In this document: positions 24,401 through 36,614 of the stretch, piece after piece
How the letters are laid out: the number at the start of each line of letters is the position of its first letter
Position numbering within the stretch: position 1 is the first letter of the stretch
Assembly (NCBI RefSeq): GCF_910591885.1
Contig: NW_025963552.1
Location: forward strand, 3,968,001-4,032,000
From: Bombus terrestris
Lineage: Eukaryota > Arthropoda > Insecta > Hymenoptera > Apidae
DNA length: 64,000 bases
Direction: 5' to 3'
Position numbers and translations under genes: made by a program
Notes under the pieces: generated by a model
What the model saw: the letters and a program-made list of their open reading frames with translations, nothing else
What the model was told of the DNA's origin: nothing
Database searches by the model: none

Positions 24401-27348
24401 ATGCATATTGCAAGGTATATGTATACCTTGCAAATTGTGATCGATGCTCGCTCGCTCCGCTCGCTCGTAAAAATTTAGTCCAACCTCACATACGATCCGA
24501 CACGTTCGCAAATTCGAAATAAGTTGCCCTCATATCGAATGACTAACGCAAGAGGGATTGGTTTTAGGTTAGGCTATAGTTTTCGAGCGAGCGCAGCGAG
24601 CGAGAGACGCGTAAAGGTGTGTCACAATCCGACGGTTTGGCACATACGGACATTGAAACATTCGCACCAGCCCGAGGAGCCGGAAGTCATTATCCTATTG
24701 CCTACTGACAAATGTTTACAGTTTGTGAATTGTTTCACATAAATAGTACTATTTCCACATACTACAGTGCAATGTGATGTCCGAAGTGGCTGACAAAATT
24801 AGGTAATAACACGAAATATATGCAAGGCAACATTAGGTATATGTATAGCTTGGAAATTGTGATCGTTTCTCGCTCGCTCCGCTCGCTCGTAAAAATCTAC
24901 TCCCACCTCACAACCGATCCGACACGTTCGCAAATTCGAAATAAGTCGCCTTCATATCGAATGACTAACGCAAGAGGGATTGGTTTTAGGTTAGGCTATA
25001 GTTTTCGAGCGAGCGCAGCGAGCGAGAGACGCGTAAAGGTGTGTCACAATCCAACGGTTTGGCACATACGGACATTGAAACATTCGCACCAGCCCGAGTA
25101 GCCGGAAGTCTTTATCCTATTGCCTACTGACAAATGTTTACAGTTTATGAATAGTATCACATAAATAGTACTATTTCCACATACTACAGTGCAATGTGAT
25201 GTCCGAAGTGGCTGACAAAATTAGGTAATAACACGAAATATATGCAAGGCAACATTAGGTATATGTATAGCTTGGAAATTGTGATCGTTTCTCGCTCGCT
25301 CCGCTCGCTCGTAAAAATCTACTCCCACCTCACAACCGATACGACACGTTCGCAAATTCGAAATAAGTCGCCTTCATATCGAATGACTAACGCAAGAGGG
25401 ATTGGTTTTAGGTTAGGCTATAGTTTTCGAGCGAGCGCAGCGAGCGAGAGACGCGTAAAGGTGTGTCACAATCCAACGGTTTGGCACATACGGACATTGA
25501 AACATTCGCACCAGACCGAGTAGCCGGAAGTCTTTATCCTATTGCCTACTGACAAATGTTTACAGTTTATGAATAGTATCACATAAATAGTACTATTTCC
25601 ACATACTACAGTGCAATGTGATGTCCGAAGTGGCTGACAAAATTAGGTAATAACACGAAATATATGCAAGGCAACATTAGGTATATGTATAGCTTGGAAA
25701 TTGTGATCGTTTCTCGCTCGCTCCGCTCGCTCGTAAAAATCTACTCCCACCTCACAACCGATTCGACAAGTTCGCAAATTCAAAATAAGGCGCCTTCATA
25801 TCGAATGACTGACGCAAGAGGGATTGGTTTTAGGTTAGGCTATAGTTTTCGAGCGAGCGCAGCGAGCGAGAGACGCGTAAAGGTGTGTCACAATCCAACG
25901 GTTTGGCACATACTGACATTGAAACATTCGCACCAGCCCGAGGAGCCGGAAGTCTTTATCAAATTGTCTACTGACAAGTGTTTACAATTTGTGAATAGTT
26001 CCACATAAATAGTACTACTTCCACATACTACAGTGCAATGTGATGTCCGAAGTGGCTGACAAAATTAGGTACTAACACGATATATATGCATATTGCAAGG
26101 TATATGTATACCTTGCAAATTGTGATCGATGCTCGCTCGCTCCGCTCGCTCGTAAAAATTTAGTCCAACCTCACATACGATCCGACACGTTCGCAAATTC
26201 GAAATAAGTTGCCCTCATATCGAATGACTAACGCAAGAGGGATTGGTTTTAGGTTAGGCTATAGTTTTCGAGCGAGCGCAGCGAGCGAGAGACGCGTAAA
26301 GGTGTGTCACAATCCGACGGTTTGGCACATACGGACATTGAAACATTCACACCAGCCCGAGGAGCCGGAAGTCATTATCCTATTGCCTACTGACAAATGT
26401 TTACAGTTTGTGAATTGTTTCACATAAATAGTACTATTTCCACATACTACAGTGCAATGTGATGTCCGAAGTGGCTGACAAAATTAGGTAATAACACGAA
26501 ATATATGCAAGGCAACATTAGGTATATGTATAGCTTGGAAATTGTGATCGTTTCTCGCTCGCTCCGCTCGCTCGTAAAAATCTACTCCCACCTCACAACC
26601 GATCCGACACGTTCGCAAATTCGAAATAAGTCGCCTTCATATCGAATGACTAACGCAAGAGGGATTGGTTTTAGGTTAGGCTATAGTTTTCGAGCGAGCG
26701 CAGCGAGCGAGAGACGCGTAAAGGTGTGTCACAATCCAACGGTTTGGCACATACGGACATTGAAACATTCGCACCAGCCCGAGTAGCCGGAAGTCTTTAT
26801 CCTATTGCCTACTGACAAATGTTTACAGTTTATGAATAGTATCACATAAATAGTACTATTTCCACATACTACAGTGCAATGTGATGTCCGAAGTGGCTGA
26901 CAAAATTAGGTAATAACACGAAATATATGCAAGGCAACATTAGGTATATGTATAGCTTGGAAATTGTGATCGTTTCTCGCTCGCTCCGCTCGCTCGTAAA
27001 AATCTACTCCCACCTCACAACCGATTCGACAAGTTCGCAAATTCAAAATAAGGCGCCTTCATATCGAATGACTGACGCAAGAGGGATTGGTTTTAGGTTA
27101 GGCTATAGTTTTCGAGCGAGCGCAGCGAGCGAGAGACGCGTAAAGGTGTGTCACAATCCAACGGTTTGGCACATACTGACATTGAAACATTCGCACCAGC
27201 CCGAGGAGCCGGAAGTCTTTATCAAATTGTCTACTGACAAGTGTTTACAATTTGTGAATAGTTCCACATAAATAGTACTATTTCCACATACTACAGTGCA
27301 ATGTGATGTCCGAAGTGGCTGACAAAATTAGGTACTAACACGATATAT
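24401..27348 (+). repeat. Heptamer D-A-B-C-D-A-C, copy 2 (2948 bp)
   Basis: Monomers start at 24401, 24820, 25242, 25664, 26086, 26505 and 26927. It repeats copy 1 (21453-24400) including CACCAGACCGAG in the B at 25242, TAGTACTACTTCC at the end of the C at 25664 and CATTCACACC in the D at 26086. This shows a recent segmental duplication of seven monomers. Confidence 0.9.
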
Positions 27349-29874
27349 ATGCATATTGCAAGGTATATGTATACCTTGCAAATTGTGATCGATGCTCGCT
27401 CGCTCCGCTCGCTCGTAAAAATTTAGTCCAACCTCACATACGATCCGACACGTTCGCAAATTCGAAATAAGTTGCCCTCATATCGAATGACTAACGCAAG
27501 AGGGATTGGTTTTAGGTTAGGCTATAGTTTTCGAGCGAGCGCAGCGAGCGAGAGACGCGTAAAGGTGTGTCACAATCCGACGGTTTGGCACATACGGACA
27601 TTGAAACATTCGCACCAGCCCGAGGAGCCGGAAGTCATTATCCTATTGCCTACTGACAAATGTTTACAGTTTGTGAATTGTTTCACATAAATAGTACTAT
27701 TTCCACATACTACAGTGCAATGTGATGTCCGAAGTGGCTGACAAAATTAGGTAATAACACGAAATATATGCAAGGCAACATTAGGTATATGTATAGCTTG
27801 GAAATTGTGATCGTTTCTCGCTCGCTCCGCTCGCTCGTAAAAATCTACTCCCACCTCACAACCGATCCGACACGTTCGCAAATTCGAAATAAGTCGCCTT
27901 CATATCGAATGACTAACGCAAGAGGGATTGGTTTTAGGTTAGGCTATAGTTTTCGAGCGAGCGCAGCGAGCGAGAGACGCGTAAAGGTGTGTCACAATCC
28001 AACGGTTTGGCACATACGGACATTGAAACATTCGCACCAGCCCGAGTAGCCGGAAGTCTTTATCCTATTGCCTACTGACAAATGTTTACAGTTTATGAAT
28101 AGTATCACATAAATAGTACTATTTCCACATACTACAGTGCAATGTGATGTCCGAAGTGGCTGACAAAATTAGGTAATAACACGAAATATATGCAAGGCAT
28201 CATTAGGTATATGTATAGCTTGGAAATTGTGATCGTTTCTCGCTCGCTCCGCTCGCTCGTAAAAATCTACTCCCACCTCACAACCGATTCGACAAGTTCG
28301 CAAACTCAAAATAAGGCGCCTTCATATCGAATGACTGACGCAAGAGGGATTGGTTTTAGGTTAGGCTATAGTTTTCGAGCGAGCGCAGCGAGCGAGAGAC
28401 GCGTAAAGGTGTGTCACAATCCAACGGTTTGGCACATACTGACATTGAAACATTCGCACCAGCCCGAGGAGCCGGAAGTCTTTATCAAATTGTCTACTGA
28501 CAAGTGTTTACAATTTGTGAATAGTTCCACATAAATAGTACTATTTCCACATACTACAATGCAATGTGATGTCCGAAGTGGCTGACAAAATTAGGTACTA
28601 ACACGATATATATGCATATTGCAAGGTATATGTATACCTTGCAAATTGTGATCGATGCTCGCTCGCTCCGCTCGCTCGTAAAAATTTAGTCCAACCTCAC
28701 ATACGATCCGACACGTTCGCAAATTCGAAATAAGTTGCCTTCATATCGAATGACTAACGCAAGAGGGATTGGTTTTAGGTTAGGCTATAGTTTTCGAGCG
28801 AGCGCAGCGAGCGAGAGACGCGTAAAGGTATGTCACAATCCAACGGTTTGGCACATACGGACATTGAAACATTCGCACCAGCCCGAGTAGCCGGAAGTCT
28901 TTATCCTATTGCCTACTGACAAATGTTTACAGTTTATGAATAGTATCACATAAATAGTACTATTTCCACATACTACAGTGCAATGTGATGTCCGAAGTGG
29001 CTGACAAAATTAGGTAATAACACGAAATATATGCAAGGCAACATTAGGTATATGTATAGCTTGGAAATTGTGATCGTTTCTCGCTCGCTCCGCTCGCTCG
29101 TAAAAATCTACTCCCACCTCACAACCGATACGACACGTTCGCAAATTCGAAATAAGTCGCCTTCATATCGAATGACTAACGCAAGAGGGATTGGTTTTAG
29201 GTTAGGCTAGAGTTTTCGATCGAGCGCAGCGAGCGAGAGACGCGTAAAGGTGTGTCACAATCCAACGGTTTGGCACATACGGACATTGAAACATTCGCAC
29301 CAGCCCGAGTAGCCGGAAGTCTTTATCCTATTGCCTACTGACAAATGTTTACAATTTGTGAATAGTTCCACATAAATAGTACTATTTCCACATACTACAG
29401 TGCAATGTGATGTCCGAAGTGGCTGACAAAATTAGGTAATAACACGAAATATATGCAAGGCAACATTAGGTATATGTATAGCTTGGAAATTGTGATCGTT
29501 TCTCGCTCGCTCCGCTCGCTCGTAAAAATCTACTCCCACCTCACAACCGATTCGACAAGTTCGCAAATTCAAAATAAGGCGCCTTCATATCGAATGACTG
29601 ACACAAGAGGGATTGGTTTTAGGTTAGGCTATAGTTTTCGAGCGAGCGCAGCGAGCGAGAGACGCGTAAAGGTGTGTCACAATCCAACGGTTTGGCACAT
29701 ACTGACATTGAAACATTCGCACCAGCCCGAGGAGCCGGAAGTCTTTATCAAATTGTCTACTGACAAGTGTTTACAATTTGTGAATAGTTCCACATAAATA
29801 GTACTATTTCCACATACTACAGTGCAATGTGATGTCCGAAGTGGCTGACAAAATTAGGTACTAACACGATATAT
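27349..29874 (+). repeat. Two trimers D-A-C and D-B-C (1263 bp each)
   Basis: Monomers start at 27349, 27768, 28190, then 28612, 29031 and 29453. Each trimer lacks one member of the A-B pair. The C at 28190 has GGCATCATTAGG and CAAACTCAAAAT. The D at 28612 has the A/B-type tail, as in the left part of the array. The B at 29031 has GGCTAGAGTTTTCGATCGAG, which alters the right arm, and a C-like end ACAATTTGTGAATAGTTCC. Confidence 0.88.
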
Positions 29875-32800
29875 ATGCATATTGCAAGGTATATGTATAC
29901 CTTGCAAATTGTGATCGATGCTCGCTCGCTCCGCTCGCTCGTAAAAATTTAGTCCAACCTCACATACGATCCGACACGTTCGCAAATTCGAAATAAGTTG
30001 CCCTCATATCGAATGACTAACGCAAGAGGGATTGGTTTTAGGTTAGGCTATAGTTTTCGAGCGAGCGCAGCGAGCGAGAGACGCGTAAAGGTGTGTCACA
30101 ATCCGACGGTTTGGCACATACGGACATTGAAACATTCGCACCAGCCCGAGGAGCCGGAAGTCATTATCCTATTGCCTACTGACAAATGTTTACAGTTTGT
30201 GAATTGTTTCACATAAATAGTACTATTTCCACATACTACAGTGCAATGTGATGTCCGAAGTGGCTGACAAAATTAGGTAATAACACGAAATATATGCAAG
30301 GCAACATTAGGTATATGTATAGCTTGGAAATTGTGATCGTTTCTCGCTCGCTCCGCTCGCTCGTAAAAATCTACTCCCACCTCACAACCGATCCGACACG
30401 TTCGCAAATTCGAAATAAGTCGCCTTCATATCGAATGACTAACGCAAGAGGGATTGGTTTTAGGTTAGGCTATAGTTTTCGAGCGAGCGCAGCGAGCGAG
30501 AGACGCGTAAAGGTGTGTCACAATCCAACGGTTTGGCACATACGGACATTGAAACATTCGCACCAGCCCGAGTAGCCGGAAGTCTTTATCCTATTGCCTA
30601 CTGACAAATGTTTACAGTTTATGAATAGTATCACATAAATAGTACTATTTCCACATACTACAGTGCAATGTGATGTCCGAAGTGGCTGACAAAATTAGGT
30701 AATAACACGAAATATATGCAAGGCAACATTAGGTATATGTATAGCTTGGAAATTGTGATCGTTTCTCGCTCGCTCCGCTCGCTCGTAAAAATCTACTCCC
30801 ACCTCACAACCGATACGACACGTTCGCAAATTCGAAATAAGTCGCCTTCATATCGAATGACTAACGCAAGAGGGATTGGTTTTAGGTTAGGCTATAGTTT
30901 TCGAGCGAGCGCAGCGAGCGAGAGACGCGTAAAGGTGTGTCACAATCCAACGGTTTGGCACATACGGACATTGAAACATTCGCACCAGCCCGAGTAGCCG
31001 GAAGTCTTTATCCTATTGTCTACTGACAAGTGTTTACAGTTTATGAATAGTATCACATAAATAGTACTATTTCCACATACTACAGTGCAATGTGATGTCC
31101 GAAGTGGCTGACAAAATTAGGTAATAACACGAAATATATGCAAGGCAACATTAGGTATATGTATAGCTTGGAAATTGTGATCGTTTCTCGCTCGCTCCGC
31201 TCGCTCGTAAAAATCTACTCCCACCTCACAACCGATTCGACAAGTTCGCAAATTCAAAATAAGGCGCCTTCATATCGAATGACTGACGCAAGAGGGATTG
31301 GTTTTAGGTTAGGCTATAGTTTTCGAGCGAGCGCAGCGAGCGAGAGACGCGTAAAGGTGTGTCACAATCCAACGGTTTGGCACATACTGACATTGAAACA
31401 TTCGCACCAGCCCGAGGAGCCGGAAGTCTTTATCAAATTGTCTACTGACAAGTGTTTACAATTTGTGAATAGTTCCACATAAATAGTACTATTTCCACAT
31501 ACTACAGTGCAATGTGATGTCCGAAGTGGCTGACAAAATTAGGTACTAACACGATATATATGCATATTGCAAGGTATATGTATACCTTGCAAATTGTGAT
31601 CGATGCTCGCTCGCTCCGCTCGCTCGTAAAAATTTAGTCCAACCTCACATACGATCCGACACGTTCGCAAATTCGAAATAAGTTGCCCTCATATCGAATG
31701 ACTAACGCAAGAGGGATTGGTTTTAGGTTAGGCTATAGTTTTCGAGCGAGCGCAGCGAGCGAGAGACGCGTAAAGGTGTGTCACAATCCGACGGTTTGGC
31801 ACATACGGACATTGAAACATTCGCACCAGCCCGAGGAGCCGGAAGTCATTATCCTATTGCCTACTGACAAATGTTTACAGTTTGTGAATTGTTTCACATA
31901 AATAGTACTATTTCCACATACTACAGTGCAATGTGATGTCCGAAGTGGCTGACAAAATTAGGTAATAACACGAAATATATGCAAGGCAACATTAGGTATA
32001 TGTATAGCTTGGAAATTGTGATCGTTTCTCGCTCGCTCCGCTCGCTCGTAAAAATCTACTCCCACCTCACAACCGATCCGACACGTTCGCAAATTCGAAA
32101 TAAGTCGCCTTCATATCGAATGACTAACGCAAGAGGGATTGGTTTTAGGTTAGGCTATAGTTTTCGAGCGAGCGCAGCGAGCGAGAGACGCGTAAAGGTG
32201 TGTCACAATCCAACGGTTTGGCACATACGGACATTGAAACATTCGCACCAGCCCGAGTAGCCGGAAGTCTTTATCCTATTGCCTACTGACAAATGTTTAC
32301 AGTTTATGAATAGTATCACATAAATAGTACTATTTCCACATAATACAGTGCAATGTGATGTCCGAAGTGGCTGACAAAATTAGGTAATAACACGAAATAT
32401 ATGCAAGGCAACATTAGGTATATGTATAGCTTGGAAATTGTGATCGTTTCTCGCTCGCTCCGCTCGCTCGTAAAAATCTACTCCCACCTCACAACCGATA
32501 CGACACGTTCGCAAATTCGAAATAAGTCGCCTTCATATCGAATGACTAACGCAAGAGGGATTGGTTTTAGGTTAGGCTATAGTTTTCGAGCGAGCGCAGC
32601 GAGCGAGAGACGCGTAAAGGTGTGTCACAATCCAACGGTTTGGCACATACGGACATTGAAACATTCGCACCAGCCCGAGTAGCCGGAAGTCTTTATCCTA
32701 TTGCCTACTGACAAATGTTTACAGTTTATGAATAGTATCACATAAATAGTACTATTTCCACATACTACAGTGCAATGTGATGTCCGAAGTGGCTGACAAA

Positions 32801-33244
32801 ATTAGGTAATAGCACGAAATATATGCAAGGCAACATTAGGTATATGTATAGCTTGGAAATTGTGATCGTTTCTCGCTCGCTCCGCTCGCTCGTAAAAATC
32901 TACTCCCACCTCACAACCGATTCGACAAGTTCGCAAATTCAAAATAAGGCGCCTTCATATCGAATGACTGACGCAAGAGGGATTGGTTTTAGGTTAGGCT
33001 ATAGTTTTCGAGCGAGCGCAGCGAGCGAGAGACGCGTAAAGGTGTGTCACAATCCAACGGTTTGGCACATACTGACATTGAAACATTCGCACCAGCCCGA
33101 GGAGCCGGAAGTCTTTATCAAATTGTCTACTGACAAGTGTTTACAATTTGTGAATAGTTCCACATAAATAGTACTATTTCCACATACTACAGTGCAATGT
33201 GATGTCCGAAGTGGCTGACAAAATTAGGTACTAACACGATATAT
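29875..33244 (+). repeat. Two canonical D-A-B-C tetramers (1685 bp each)
   Basis: Monomers start at 29875, 30294, 30716, 31138, then 31560, 31979, 32401 and 32823. In the B at 30716 a C-type patch, ATTGTCTACTGACAAGTG, sits inside an A/B tail. This looks like a short gene-conversion tract. Confidence 0.9.
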
Positions 33245-34507
33245 ATGCATATTGCAAGGTATATGTATACCTTGCAAATTGTGATCGATGCTCGCTCGCT
33301 CCGCTCGCTCGTAAAAATTTAGTCCAACCTCACATACGATCCGACACGTTCGCAAATTCGAAATAAGTTGCCCTCATATCGAATGACTAACGCAAGAGGG
33401 ATTGGTTTTAGGTTAGGCTATAGTTTTCGAGCGAGCGCAGCGAGCGAGAGACGCGTAAAGGTGTGTCACAATCCGACGGTTTGGCACATACGGACATTGA
33501 AACATTCGCACCAGCCCGAGGAGCCGGAAGTCATTATCCTATTGCCTACTGACAAATGTTTACAGTTTGTGAATTGTTTCACATAAATAGTACTATTTCC
33601 ACATACTACAGTGCAATGTGATGTCCGAAGTGGCTGACAAAATTAGGTAATAACACGAAATATATGCAAGGCAACATTAGGTATATGTATAGCTTGGAAA
33701 TTGTGATCGTTTCTCGCTCGCTCCGCTCGCTCGTAAAAATCTACTCCCACCTCACAACCGATACGACACGTTCGCAAATTCGAAATAAGTCGCCTTCATA
33801 TCGAATGACTAACGCAAGAGGGATTGGTTTTAGGTTAGGCTATAGTTTTCGAGCGAGCGCAGCGAGCGAGAGACGCGTAAAGGTGTGTCACAATCCAACG
33901 GTTTGGCACATACGGACATTGAAACATTCGCACCAGCCCGAGTAGCCGGAAGTCTTTATCCTATTGCCTACTGACAAATGTTTACAGTTTATGAATAGTA
34001 TCACATAAATAGTACTATTTCCACATACTACAGTGCAATGTGATGTCCGAAGTGGCTGACAAAATTAGGTAATAACACGAAATATATGCAAGGCAACATT
34101 AGGTATATGTATAGCTTGGAAATTGTGATCGTTTCTCGCTCGCTCCGCTCGCTCGTAAAAATCTACTCCCACCTCACAACCGATTCGACAAGTTCGCAAA
34201 TTCAAAATAAGGCGCCTTCATATCGAATGACTGACGCAAGAGGGATTGGTTTTAGGTTAGGCTATAGTTTTCGAGCGAGCGCAGCGAGCGAGAGACGCGT
34301 AAAGGTGTGTCACAATCCAACGGTTTGGCACATACTGACATTGAAACATTCGCACCAGCCCGAGGAGCCGGAAGTCTTTATCAAATTGTCTACTGACAAG
34401 TGTTTACAATTTGTGAATAGTTCCACATAAATAGTACTATTTCCACATACTACAGTGCAATGTGATGTCCGAAGTGGCTGACAAAATTAGGTACTAACAC
34501 GATATAT
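33245..34507 (+). repeat. Trimer D-B-C (1263 bp)
   Basis: Monomers start at 33245, 33664 and 34086. The A member is missing. The B follows D directly, with no loss of phase. Confidence 0.9.
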
Positions 34508-36614
34508 ATGCATATTGCAAGGTATATGTATACCTTGCAAATTGTGATCGATGGTCGCTCGCTCCGCTCGCTCGTAAAAATTTAGTCCAACCTCACATAC
34601 GATCCGACACGTTCGCAAATTCGAAATAAGTTGCCCTCATATCGAATGACTAACGCAAGAGGGATTGGTTTTAGGTTAGGCTATAGTTTTCGAGCGAGCG
34701 CAGCGAGCGAGAGACGCGTAAAGGTGTGTCACAATCCGACGGTTTGGCACATACGGACATTGAAACATTCGCACCAGCCCGAGGAGCCGGAAGTCTTTAT
34801 CCTATTGCCTACTGACAAATGTTTACAGTTTATGAATAGTATCACATAAATAGTACTATTTCCACATACTACAGTGCAATGTGATGTCCGAAGTGGCTGA
34901 CAAAATTAGGTAATAACACGAAATATATGCAAGGCAACATTAGGTATATGTATAGCTTGGAAATTGTGATCGTTTCTCGCTCGCTCCGCTCGCTCGTAAA
35001 AATCTACTCCCACCTCACAACCGATCCGACACGTTCGCAAATTCGAAATAAGTCGCCTTCATATCGAATGACTAACGCAAGAGGGATTGGTTTTAGGTTA
35101 GGCTATAGTTTTCGAGCGAGCGCAGCGAGCGAGAGACGCGTAAAGGTGTGTCACAATCCAACGGTTTGGCACATACGGACATTGAAACATTCGCACCAGC
35201 CCGAGTAGCCGGAAGTCTTTATCCTATTGCCTACTGACAAATGTTTACAGTGTATGAATAGTATCACATAAATAGTACTATTTCCACATACTACAGTGCA
35301 ATGTGATGTCCGAAGTGGCTGACAAAATTAGGTAATAACACGAAATATATGCAAGGCAACATTAGGTATATGTATAGCTTGGAAATTGTGATCGTTTCTC
35401 GCTCGCTCCGCTCGCTCGTAAAAATCTACTCCCACCTCACAACCGATCCGACACGTTCGCAAATTCGAAATAAGTCGCCTTCATATCGAATGACTAACGC
35501 AAGAGGGATTGGTTTTAGGTTAGGCTATAGTTTTCGAGCGAGCGCAGCGAGCGAGAGACGCGTAAAGGTGTGTCACAATCCAACGGTTTGGCACATACGG
35601 ACATTGAAACATTCGCACCAGCCCGAGTAGCCGGAAGTCTTTATCCTATTGCCTACTGACAAATGTTTACAGTTTATGAATAGTATCACATAAATAGTAC
35701 TATTTCCACATACTACAGTGCAATGTGATGTCCGAAGTGGCTGACAAAATTAGGTAATAACACGAAATATATGCAAGGCAACATTAGGTATATGTATAGC
35801 TTGGAAATTGTGATCGTTTCTCGCTCGCTCCGCTCGCTCGTAAAAATCTACTCCCACCTCACAACCGATACGACACGTTCGCAAATTCGAAATAAGTCGC
35901 CTTCATATCGAATGACTAACGCAAGAGGGATTGGTTTTAGGTTAGGCTATAGTTTTCGAGCGAGCGCAGCGAGCGAGAGACGCGTAAAGGTGTGTCACAA
36001 TCCAACGGTTTGGCACATACGGACATTGAAACATTCGCACCAGCCCGAGTAGCCGGAAGTCTTTATCCTATTGCCTACTGACAAATGTTTACAGTTTATG
36101 AATAGTATCACATAAATAGTACTATTTCCACATACTACAGTGCAATGTGATGTCCGAAGTGGCTGACAAAATTAGGTAATAACACGAAATATATGCAAGG
36201 CAACATTAGGTATATGTATAGCTTGGAAATTGTGATCGATGCTCGCTCGCTCCGCTCGCTCGTAAAAATTTAGTCCAACCTCACATACGATCCGACACGT
36301 TCGCAAATTCGAAATAAGTTGCCCTCATATCGAATGACTAACGCAAGAGGGATTGGTTTTAGGTTAGGCTATAGTTTTCGAGCGAGCGCAGCGAGCGAGA
36401 GACGCGTAAAGGTGTGTCACAATCCAACGGTTTGGCACATACTGACATTGAAACATTCGCACCAGCCCGAGGAGCCGGAAGTCTTTATCAAATTGTCTAC
36501 TGACAAGTGTTTACAATTTGTGAATAGTTCCACATAAATAGTACTATTTCCACATACTACAGTGCAATGTGATGTCCGAAGTGGCTGACAAAATTAGGTA
36601 CTAACACGATATAT
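34508..36614 (+). repeat. Segment D-A-A-B-hybrid (2107 bp)
   Basis: Monomers start at 34508, 34927, 35349, 35771 and 36193. The D has GATGGTCGCTCG and a new tail type (CCGACGG with CTTTATCC and TTTATGAATAGTATC) shared with the D copies at 36615 and 39566. The A at 34927 has CAGTGTATGAATAG, which recurs 2951 bp later in the A at 37878. Confidence 0.88.
36193..36614 (+). repeat. Recombinant monomer: A head, D body, C tail (422 bp)
   Basis: The head is A-type (GCAAGGCAACATTAGG, TATAGCTTGG). The body from GATCGATGCTCG onward is D-type (AAATTTAGTCCAACC, GTTGCCCTC). The end is C-type (CATACTGAC, CAAATTGTCTACTG). The first switch must lie in the shared AAATTGTGATCG at about 36227-36239, just upstream of the GC-rich left arm at 36242-36262. 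It is the only monomer with a D body but 422-bp length in the main array. Confidence 0.85.

Noticed and set aside
36193..36614. Possible transposon insertion at the irregular monomer
   Set aside because: Length is exactly 422 bp and all of it matches A, D or C monomers; it is a recombinant of existing monomers.
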